From an uncultured Ruminococcus sp. (GTDB taxonomy: Bacteria > Bacillota > Clostridia > Oscillospirales > Ruminococcaceae), in the NCBI GenBank assembly GCA_900539095.1, contig UQAR01000030.1, positions 1 through 23,747 on the forward strand: a stretch of 23,747 bases of DNA, given 5' to 3'. Position numbers and translations under genes: made by a program. Shown here in pieces: positions 6,887 through 12,974 of this stretch. Within the stretch, counting starts at the first letter, position 1, and every line of letters begins with the position of its first letter. The notes below the pieces were generated by a model. It had not been told where the DNA came from. It was given only the letters and a program-made list of their open reading frames with translations, and did no database searches.

Positions 6887-7636
6887 ATGTCTGAAAAAAG
6901 CTTGTATGACCTTGAAACCGAACAGATAGGCAAAATGTTCGACTGCAAAAACTATCTTTTAAAAAACAGCAAGCACGAAAAGGTTATTCTTGAAAATGAA
7001 TTTGGAACAAAAATGATACGCCATACCCTCTACAAGCCTGCTGACGTTTCGGTGTATCAGAAACTTGCAAGGATAAACAATCCTTTTCTCTGCCGCATAT
7101 ACGAGATCTCCCAGAACGATAAAGCATTTGTTATATATGAAGAATACTGCGAAGGAATGACCCTCACCGAGTATGTGAACGGCGGAACGCTTTCTAAATA
7201 CACAGCCGTGAACATAGTCTGCTGCATATGTCAGGGACTTTATGCCCTTCACAGCAGCGGTATCGTCCACCGTGACATAAAGCCTGATAATATTATAATA
7301 TGCGATGACAATAATGTCAAGATTATTGATTTTGATATCTCAAAAATTTATAAGACCGATAAAAATGCAGACACACAAGTGCTGGGCACAGTGGGCTTTG
7401 CCGCACCTGAGCAGTTCGGATTGCAGCAGTCTGACGCAAGAACAGACATTTACTCACTTGCCATTCTTCTGAACGTGCTCATAACAGGCGAGCACCCGTC
7501 TATAAAGCTTTGCGAAAACAAAAAGCTGCTTAAAATAATAAAAAAGTGCCTGTCCATAAACCCTGATGACCGATATCGTTCAGCCGAAGAGCTTTTTAAG
7601 GCACTTGATAAAGTAAGGAGGCGGCTCAAGAAGTGA
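6887..7636 (+). CDS. Soluble Hanks-type Ser/Thr protein kinase
   Basis: This 249-residue kinase domain has no membrane helix or PASTA repeats. Motifs: HRDIKPDN (128-135, catalytic D130, metal-binding N135), DFD in place of DFG (148-150, metal-binding Asp kept), an activation segment with LGTVGFAAPEQFG (APE at 173-175), TDIYSLAILL (helix F) and DDRYRSAEEL near the end. The ATP-anchoring Lys may be K42 in KMIRH. A classic glycine-rich loop and the helix-C Glu are not obvious, so the N-lobe is atypical. The start at ATG 6887 follows GGAG. TATAAT at 6855-6860 is a possible -10, but no good -35 pairs with it. The stop overlaps the GTG of the next gene, so the kinase and the zinc-ribbon/CAP protein are probably translationally coupled, which makes the latter a candidate substrate or partner. 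Confidence 0.93.
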   Translation: MSEKSLYDLETEQIGKMFDCKNYLLKNSKHEKVILENEFGTKMIRHTLYKPADVSVYQKLARINNPFLCRIYEISQNDKAFVIYEEYCEGMTLTEYVNGGTLSKYTAVNIVCCICQGLYALHSSGIVHRDIKPDNIIICDDNNVKIIDFDISKIYKTDKNADTQVLGTVGFAAPEQFGLQQSDARTDIYSLAILLNVLITGEHPSIKLCENKKLLKIIKKCLSINPDDRYRSAEELFKALDKVRRRLKK

Positions 7637-8616
7637 AGAAATGTCCAAACTGCGGCAGAGAACTGCATGATGACGCAATTTTCTGCTTTGGCTGTATGAG
7701 CGAAATAAATCAACGAAAAGATATTGAGCTTAGGACCCAAAAGAAAGTTACTATCAGACCTAAATTGGCTGCCCCGATCGCAGCAGTAGTAATGGGCTCT
7801 GCGGTTGTGTTCGGTGGCTTAGCATATAACAGCAGTGTCAACAAGAACACCGCCGTCCAAAAAGATGATATTCCACCCCAGCCCACTACCACGGTGACAA
7901 CTACACTACCGCCTGCTACTACCACGACCGCTGCGACCACTACCACAAAACCTGAGCCTGACAAGTCTGCACTTGCGTCAGATATTGCAGAAGGGGCGGC
8001 ATTAGCAGAGTCAAAAGCCGCCGCAGTCACCACCACTACCACTACAGAAAAAGTGACTGAGCCTGAGATACAGCAGGATATACCGCAGGAAAACACAGAA
8101 AATACTCAGCAGGACGAGCCTGTCGAGCCTGAATATTACTCCCCTGATGGTGCAAGTCAGATGACCCTTGACCTGCTCGATTATGTAAATCCTCTCCGTG
8201 AGAAATATGGTCTGAAACCACTCCGTGCAAGCGGACAGCTTGATGAATGTCTGCAAAAGAGCCTGTATCAAATGGACGACTACTGCCAAGGCATTGGCAA
8301 CGTATACGAACATCTCTCTGAGGTCGGTCTGCCTAACAACAGCAAAATACGACAATTCACAGCAAACAACAGCTGTGTTTCAGACTATGACGAGGCATAC
8401 ACAGAGCTTTTTACTTGGTTAAAAAATAATGCAAGCTTCGGTCTCTCTTACGGTGACAATCTGATCAACGGCTTGGAAGATTACACATATCTTGGTGTTT
8501 GCTTTTTCCATGATGATATAGTTCAGGAAAGAAAAGACCATATGTGGAATGACCCAGATAATGATGAATACGAATCTATGCCGCTATATCAATGCTATGT
8601 TTATGTTATGAAATAA
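7633..8616 (+). CDS. Zinc-ribbon, single-pass membrane protein with Thr-rich linker and CAP-like domain
   Basis: This protein has 327 residues, GTG start at 7633 overlapping the kinase stop, with AGGAGG about 12 bases upstream. Layout: a cytoplasmic zinc ribbon (C4, C7, C18, C21: CPNCGRE and FCFGCMSE); a membrane helix (about 45-65); a long Thr/Pro/Ala/Gln-rich linker (82-165) with runs of Thr; and an outer domain (175-327). That domain begins MTLDLLDYVNPLREKYGLKP, which resembles helix 1 of CAP/SCP (PR-1-like) domains, and ends in a strand, LYQCYVYVMK, as they do; I do not see the full set of CAP motifs. The layout mirrors the 4213-6255 protein. Coupling to the kinase suggests that the inner zinc ribbon or juxtamembrane part is phosphorylated or bound by it (inference). 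Confidence 0.88.
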   Translation: MKKCPNCGRELHDDAIFCFGCMSEINQRKDIELRTQKKVTIRPKLAAPIAAVVMGSAVVFGGLAYNSSVNKNTAVQKDDIPPQPTTTVTTTLPPATTTTAATTTTKPEPDKSALASDIAEGAALAESKAAAVTTTTTTEKVTEPEIQQDIPQENTENTQQDEPVEPEYYSPDGASQMTLDLLDYVNPLREKYGLKPLRASGQLDECLQKSLYQMDDYCQGIGNVYEHLSEVGLPNNSKIRQFTANNSCVSDYDEAYTELFTWLKNNASFGLSYGDNLINGLEDYTYLGVCFFHDDIVQERKDHMWNDPDNDEYESMPLYQCYVYVMK

Positions 8617-8632
8617 GACGACAATATCCGAC

Positions 8633-8661
8633 TTGAAAAGTATAAACAAATGTGATATAAT
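8633..8661 (+). promoter_or_regulatory. Extended -10 promoter, probably for the VanY-type gene
   Basis: TTGAAA (8633-8638), 17 bases, TATAAT (8656-8661), preceded by TGA as an extended -10. The predicted start is about 8668, 74 bases before the next gene. It shares AATGTG-N-TATAATAAAG and the CTTGAAAA -35 block with the element at 6322-6355. Confidence 0.7.
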
Positions 8662-8700
8662 AAAGGCAGTGCCGCACGATCTTGAGCGGTGCTGCCTTTT
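8662..8700 (+). terminator. Hairpin terminator overlapping the promoter start site
   Basis: AAAGGCAG (8662-8669) pairs with CTGCCTTT (8692-8699), extended inward by two wobble pairs and CCGC/GCGG, with a 10-base loop. The T run is short (four). Only read-through from the upstream gene contains the full stem; a transcript starting at about 8668 lacks most of the outer left arm, so it can end the zinc-ribbon/CAP operon without blocking the next promoter. Confidence 0.6.
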
Positions 8701-8741
8701 AACTTGGACGTAATAAAACTATTTACAAAAAGAGGATATTT

Positions 8742-9743
8742 ATGAACGATCAGATAAAAAACAATAACGATCCCCAGAATGTGAACGAACAGCCTGACGA
8801 ACACAACGAATATTCTGACGAGGAATATGAAAAAAAACGTCGTGAAATGGAAAAACGTCGTGCAGAAAGACGTGCCGCAGATCACAGACGTGTCATGCGT
8901 AACCGTGTTATCGCACTTGTTGCACTGCTGCTGATAATAATAATCTCAGTGAAAGCCTGCGGTGGAAAGTCTGACAACGGCAACGCTCCGTCAGCGTCAT
9001 CATCTCAGAGCGACAGCGTAAAGCAGGCAGAGGCTAAAAGCACTACCACCAAAAAGAAAGCCTCAGACAGCAGCAAGGCGACCCCTGAAAAGACCGAGCA
9101 TAAAATTGAGCAGTCAAACGGCATGACTTTTGTTGACGGTATTCTTATTGTGAACAAGACCTATTCCCTGCCCTCTGATTACGCTCCGGGTGTGAGCACA
9201 GTGGCACAAAACGCCTTTGACGATATGGCAGCTGCCGCCGCAGAGGACGGCATAACGCTGTTTGTGAACTCAAGCTATCGCTCATATCAGGATCAGGAAT
9301 CTCTTTATAACTCCTATGCGTGGGAGCGTGGCACTGAGGCTGCCGACGAGGTTTCCTCACGACCGGGACATTCCGAGCATCAGACAGGTCTGACCTTTGA
9401 TGTAAACACCACCGAGAACAGCTTTGCAGGCACTCCTGAGGCAAACTGGCTCGCCGAGCATTGTGCTGAGTATGGCTTTATTATCCGCTATCCTGAGGGA
9501 AAAGAGGACAAGACCGGCTATGTGTACGAGCCGTGGCATATCCGCTATCTCGGCAAGGAAAAAGCTCAGGCGGTAACAAAGAGCGGTCTTTGCCTTGAAG
9601 AATATCTTGGTGTCACATCTGATTACAAATACGCCGAAGATCAGAATTGCTCAAGCCTGAGCGGTTCCGATACGCAAACAGACCAGCAGGGCGGCTACAC
9701 GGCAGATAACTATTATCAGGACAACACATATTACAATTATTGA
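8742..9743 (+). CDS. Membrane-anchored VanY-type D-alanyl-D-alanine carboxypeptidase
   Basis: This zinc peptidase of family M15B trims the terminal D-Ala from peptidoglycan stem peptides outside the membrane. The 333-residue protein has a charged cytoplasmic N-terminus (1-54), a membrane helix (about 55-71), a Ser/Thr/Lys linker (75-120), and the catalytic domain (about 125-290). Family motifs are complete: NSSYRSYQDQ, RPGHSEHQTGLTFDV (zinc ligands H213 and D220) and EPWHIRYLG (catalytic E263, zinc ligand H266). A Ser/Gln/Tyr/Asn-rich tail follows. GAGG precedes the ATG. It ends at a terminator shared with the convergent gene. There are no vanS/vanR-like neighbours, so a role in normal wall remodelling is more likely than glycopeptide resistance. 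Confidence 0.93.
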   Translation: MNDQIKNNNDPQNVNEQPDEHNEYSDEEYEKKRREMEKRRAERRAADHRRVMRNRVIALVALLLIIIISVKACGGKSDNGNAPSASSSQSDSVKQAEAKSTTTKKKASDSSKATPEKTEHKIEQSNGMTFVDGILIVNKTYSLPSDYAPGVSTVAQNAFDDMAAAAAEDGITLFVNSSYRSYQDQESLYNSYAWERGTEAADEVSSRPGHSEHQTGLTFDVNTTENSFAGTPEANWLAEHCAEYGFIIRYPEGKEDKTGYVYEPWHIRYLGKEKAQAVTKSGLCLEEYLGVTSDYKYAEDQNCSSLSGSDTQTDQQGGYTADNYYQDNTYYNY

Positions 9744-9754
9744 TACAAATACAA

Positions 9755-9787
9755 AGCGGACAGCCATTCGACTGTCCGCTATTTTTA
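9755..9787. terminator. Bidirectional terminator between convergent genes
   Basis: A perfect 9-bp stem, AGCGGACAG (9755-9763) with CTGTCCGCT (9772-9780), is followed by ATTTTT on the plus strand. On the minus strand it is followed by TTTGTATTTG. It lies 12 bases after the VanY stop and directly past the stop of the minus-strand gene. Confidence 0.9.
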
Positions 9788-10819
9788 TTTGTTTTCTGAA
9801 TTTACCGTACTGTCTGTGCTATCTGAACTGCTGTCATCATAATGAACAGGCTCAGTGGTCAAGCCCTTGTCGCCTGCCGCCTCGGCTTTCTCAGTCATAT
9901 CGTCAACTATCCTCTTGAACACCTTGAATGACTTGTCATAATTCTCCTGCATTGTTTCCTTTGAGTCACCAAGGGTCTGCACTGGCGTTCTCATGCAAAG
10001 ATGAACATCATTTGGCATATTCTCATAGTTAAGAGCCTCTGCCATGACTTCCATGTTCCAGCTCATGCCCATGTCATCAACATACTTGTTGTTCGGGAAC
10101 TCTTTCGGCAGGTCAGGGGTCATGATCTCCTTGAAATCCTCGTCAGTGTTTGAGTCTGTTATAACAAGTATAGATTCGCCGCCCTGTAGCTGAGCCATAA
10201 ACTTCGTGCTGTTCACATTCTGCTGCTGATAATCGTCGCTATGGGAATTTAGCGGTATAATGATAACATCAACGTGAACATAACCGTTGCCGTCAAAATC
10301 GTCTGTGTATTTCTCAAAGAACTCCTCCAACTCGTCCTGACGTGCCTCAAGACCGTTATTCGCTATCATAAGCACCGTGAGGTCAGCCTTTTCACGCCTT
10401 GCAGCGTCAATAGCAATAAACGCCGTGACCGCTATTATAAAAATCGCAAATATTATCCACACCTTGTTGTGATAAAAAAAGTTCGATACCTTTTCAAATC
10501 CGTGCAGCTCTCTTATTTGGTCGTGCTCTTCCTTTATGGTGGACTCGCTTTCGTCAATAACGCCGCTTTTGAGTTTCATAAGTTCGATACGTTCCTGAGC
10601 GAGCCTGCGTTCACGTTCCTTTTCTTCCTGACGTTCACGCTCACGCTTTTCAGCCTCCGCCTGCTCTAAAGCCTGACGCTCACGCTCCTCTGCCTCACGC
10701 CTTTGCTGAGCCAGTGTGCGTTCATATTCAGCGTCATCAGCGTCCTCCAGCAGACCCTGACCCTCCAGACTTTTGTCAAGCCTTGATATATTAATGTCCT
10801 TTTCTTCTTTTTTTGACAT
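9785..10819 (-). CDS. Coiled-coil single-pass membrane protein of unknown function
   Basis: I do not recognise a family for this 344-residue protein. Residues about 30-85 are a highly charged Glu/Arg/Gln helix with many RERE- and EERERQ-type repeats, almost certainly a coiled coil in the cytoplasm. A membrane helix follows (about 119-138, flanked by HNK and RREK), then a 200-residue outer domain that starts ADLTVLMIANNGLEARQDEL, has alternating strands (VHVDVIIIPL, ESILVITDS) and ends in a Ser/Asp/Thr-rich tail. The strand-helix pattern with DLTVLMIAN and ILVITDSN looks like an alpha/beta fold, but no catalytic motif is evident. AAAGGA stands before the ATG at 10819. It has the same inside-out layout as its neighbours and may belong to the same envelope function. 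Confidence 0.85.
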   Translation of the reverse strand: MSKKEEKDINISRLDKSLEGQGLLEDADDAEYERTLAQQRREAEERERQALEQAEAEKRERERQEEKERERRLAQERIELMKLKSGVIDESESTIKEEHDQIRELHGFEKVSNFFYHNKVWIIFAIFIIAVTAFIAIDAARREKADLTVLMIANNGLEARQDELEEFFEKYTDDFDGNGYVHVDVIIIPLNSHSDDYQQQNVNSTKFMAQLQGGESILVITDSNTDEDFKEIMTPDLPKEFPNNKYVDDMGMSWNMEVMAEALNYENMPNDVHLCMRTPVQTLGDSKETMQENYDKSFKVFKRIVDDMTEKAEAAGDKGLTTEPVHYDDSSSDSTDSTVNSENK

Positions 10820-10924
10820 ATCACTGCCGTCCTTTGCAAAAATTATTATATTAGTTTAGTATAAACCAATAATATTAACTCCGTATTAACAAAAACAAGT
10901 CGGCATTTTCATGAAAAATGTCTA

Positions 10925-10953
10925 TATACAATTAAAGATAAATTGTGTATAAT
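10925..10953 (+). promoter_or_regulatory. Promoter for the PPK2 gene
   Basis: TATACA (10925-10930), 17 bases, TATAAT (10948-10953), 62 bases before the PPK2 start codon. The -35 matches TTGACA at four of six positions. Confidence 0.65.
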
Positions 10954-11015
10954 ATACATAAATCAAATAAATTAAGCTATGCTTATAACAATTTGAGAAA
11001 AAAGGAGAAACAAAA

Positions 11016-12521
11016 ATGCTTGAAAAAGTTATACAGAAAAATACCGAAAAGGCGGAAATATCCGAACAGCTAAAAGAACTGAAAGAGCAGCTTTCCATGC
11101 TTGAAAACAAAATAAAATCCGCAGGCGTGCCTGTTATAATCACCTTTGACGGCTGGTCAGCGGCAGGCAAAGGCTCAATGATAGCAAAGCTCATACGCTC
11201 TCTTGACCCACGTTTTTACAAGGTGGTTTCCTACCGTGCACCGAATGAGCAGGAAAAGCGTATGCCATGGCTGTGGCGTTACTGGCAGACGCTGCCGAAA
11301 AAAGGCGAGTTTCTTATCCTCGACCGCAGCTGGTATCGTGACACCGTGAACGCTTGTATGTACGGCGAGATAGACAAAGACACAAGAGATAAAAGGCTTG
11401 ATGATATCCGCACCTTTGAAAGACAACTTGCTGACGACGGCTATGTTCTCGTGAAAATCTTCCTGCATATCACAGAAGATGAGCAGAAAAAGCGTATCGA
11501 AAAGCTGGAGGATTCCACCGTGACAAGCTGGCGTGTGGAAAGCCACGATATAAAGAACATGGAAAAATACGATAAGTTTTTCCGCAAATATGATAAAATG
11601 CTGGAAAGCACGAATACCGCCTTTGCACCTTGGACCTGCGTGGGAGCAAACGAACGTGCCTCCGCTGAGCTTGAAGTGCTCTCGGCGGTCACAAATGCAG
11701 TGAGTGCAGCGGTTACTGCAAAAGCAAACGGCAGCCGCTATGAGCCTGAACCGCAGTTTGATACCTGCGGATACAACTATCCTGAGTTCAAGACCGTAAA
11801 GGCTCCTGCCATTAAAGACGTTGATATGGACAAACAGCTTGATGAGGAAGAGTATGAGAAAAAGCTAAAAAAATATCAAGACAAGCTTTTCAAGCTGCAA
11901 AATCTCTGCTATCAAAAGAAAATACCTGTGATAATATGCTATGAGGGCTGGGACGCAGCAGGAAAAGGCGGAAACATCAAACGCCTTGCCGCCGCCCTTG
12001 ACCCACGAGGCTATGAAGTCCACCCTATCGCCGCTCCCGAGCCATCAGAGCTTGCAAGGCATTATCTGTGGCGTTTTTGGACACGCCTTGAAAAAAACGG
12101 TCACTTCACTATCTTTGACCGCACATGGTATGGCAGAGTAATGGTCGAGCCTATAGAAAAGCTTACCCCTGAAGAGCGTGTGAACATGGCATACCGTGAG
12201 ATAAACGAGTTTGAAAGCCAGCTCCATGACTGGGGTGCAGAGATAATAAAGTTCTGGGTCAATGTTGACAAAGACGAGCAGTATCGCCGATTTAAGGAAC
12301 GTGAAAACACGCCTGAAAAGCGTTGGAAGATAACAGATGAGGACTGGCGTAACCGTGAAAAGTGGGATACCTACGAGGAATATGTAGACCGCATGACGTC
12401 CCTCACCTCCACCGAGATAGCACCTTGGACCATACTTGAGGGCAACGATAAAAAATATGCCCGCATAAAAGCACTTAAAACTATCGTAAAACGCCTTGAA
12501 AAGCGTCTTGAAAAAGAATAA
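11016..12521 (+). CDS. pap: Two-domain PPK2 (polyphosphate:AMP phosphotransferase type)
   Basis: PPK2 enzymes move phosphate between polyphosphate and nucleotides in the cytoplasm. Fused two-domain members (class II, about 475-500 residues) phosphorylate AMP to ADP with polyphosphate. This 501-residue protein has both domains: the first with Walker A GWSAAGKGS (46-54) and LILDRSWY (100-107); the second with GWDAAGKGG (311-319), the lid region WRFWTRLEKNGHFTIFDRTW and FDRTWYGRVMVEP (367-379). In characterised members the C-terminal domain is the active one, and here it carries the fuller motif set. A helix (residues 8-33) precedes domain 1. GGAG precedes the ATG. It is a single-gene unit ending at a terminator shared with the Cys-rich gene. 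The gene symbol follows the class; the substrate (AMP rather than NDP) is inferred from domain count. Confidence 0.93.
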   Translation: MLEKVIQKNTEKAEISEQLKELKEQLSMLENKIKSAGVPVIITFDGWSAAGKGSMIAKLIRSLDPRFYKVVSYRAPNEQEKRMPWLWRYWQTLPKKGEFLILDRSWYRDTVNACMYGEIDKDTRDKRLDDIRTFERQLADDGYVLVKIFLHITEDEQKKRIEKLEDSTVTSWRVESHDIKNMEKYDKFFRKYDKMLESTNTAFAPWTCVGANERASAELEVLSAVTNAVSAAVTAKANGSRYEPEPQFDTCGYNYPEFKTVKAPAIKDVDMDKQLDEEEYEKKLKKYQDKLFKLQNLCYQKKIPVIICYEGWDAAGKGGNIKRLAAALDPRGYEVHPIAAPEPSELARHYLWRFWTRLEKNGHFTIFDRTWYGRVMVEPIEKLTPEERVNMAYREINEFESQLHDWGAEIIKFWVNVDKDEQYRRFKERENTPEKRWKITDEDWRNREKWDTYEEYVDRMTSLTSTEIAPWTILEGNDKKYARIKALKTIVKRLEKRLEKE

Positions 12522-12528
12522 GCAGAAA

Positions 12529-12563
12529 AAAGCGGCAGAGCGTAATGCTCCGCCGCCTTTTAT
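12529..12563. terminator. Bidirectional terminator
   Basis: GCGGCAGAGC (12532-12541) pairs with GCTCCGCCGC (12547-12556) with one mismatch and a GTAAT loop. It is followed by CTTTTATTT on the plus strand and by six T on the minus strand, so it serves both the PPK2 gene and the small Cys-rich gene converging on it. Confidence 0.9.
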
Positions 12564-12574
12564 TTGCCGTCAGA

Positions 12575-12742
12575 TCAGCATCCGCAGCCGCCGCAACCAT
12601 TGTCACAGCCACAACCGCCGCAGCCGTTTCCACAGCCACCGCAACCGCCGCAACCGTTTCCACAGCCACCGCAACCACAGCAGCAGAATATGAGAATAAG
12701 GATAATGATCCACCAGCAACCGCCAAATCCACAACCGTTCAT
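12575..12742 (-). CDS. 55-residue Cys/Gly-rich membrane peptide
   Basis: This small gene was found by reading the minus strand: ATG at 12742, AAGGAG (12757-12752) 9 bases upstream, and stop TGA at 12577-12575. The peptide begins MNGCGFGGCWW, continues with a hydrophobic segment IIILILIF (12-19), then CCC, then a tail made almost only of Cys and Gly with a few Asn and one Asp. I count 16 Cys and 22 Gly in 55 residues. Residues 25-34 and 35-44 are the same decapeptide, GGCGNGCGGC, encoded by a 30-base tandem near-repeat. Similar Gly/Cys-rich peptides occur in Clostridia, some carrying a 'chorion class high-cysteine' label, and the Gly-hydrophobic start recalls YjcZ-type sporulation peptides. 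A disulfide-linked or metal-binding spore or envelope component is an inference. The ribosome site, terminator and unbroken Cys/Gly codon pattern make it a real gene. Confidence 0.85.
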   Translation of the reverse strand: MNGCGFGGCWWIIILILIFCCCGCGGCGNGCGGCGGCGNGCGGCGCDNGCGGCGC

Positions 12743-12770
12743 AAATGAAATCTCCTTTTTTGTTAAGATT

Positions 12771-12803
12771 TATAAAGCAGGAACTTTGCTCCGTTGCTTT
12801 ATA
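12771..12803 (-). other. Inverted repeat in the leader of the Cys-rich gene
   Basis: TATAAAGCA (12771-12779) and TGCTTTATA (12795-12803) are a perfect 9-bp inverted repeat, with an inner GGA/TCC pairing. It lies 29 bases before the Cys-rich start codon. On the minus strand CATAAACT (12815-12808), a sigma-E/K-like -10, would start transcription at about 12801, at the foot of this hairpin. It could be an RNA stem in the leader or an operator. Confidence 0.45.
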
Positions 12804-12974
12804 GTACAGTTTATGACGCCGCCGAAAATGTGTTACAAAAATAATCTGCAAGCAGAATTTGTCCTGTGCATAAGAATATAAAAGCGACTGATAAGCGTCA
12901 GGAATATTAAGATGCAAAACTGTCAAGAATGTAGCTGAGGCAGCAGCCTTGAACATTTTTAAGGGGTGAACTTT

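Noticed and set aside
7710..8096. Val-rich minus-strand frame opposite the Thr-rich linker
   Set aside because: Reverse complement of Thr codons; the same artefact occurs at 6069-6308.
8940..8970. Possible lipobox (VKAC) after the VanY-type membrane helix
   Set aside because: Lys at the -2 position and a 54-residue polar head make a lipoprotein signal unlikely; an uncleaved anchor fits better.
12600..12680. Short tandem repeat that might suggest a CRISPR or satellite array
   Set aside because: It is a two-unit 30-base coding repeat for the decapeptide in the Cys-rich gene; there are no spacers.
12545..12748. Plus-strand Ala/Thr-rich reading frame
   Set aside because: It is the exact reverse complement frame of the Cys/Gly codons of the small minus-strand gene.
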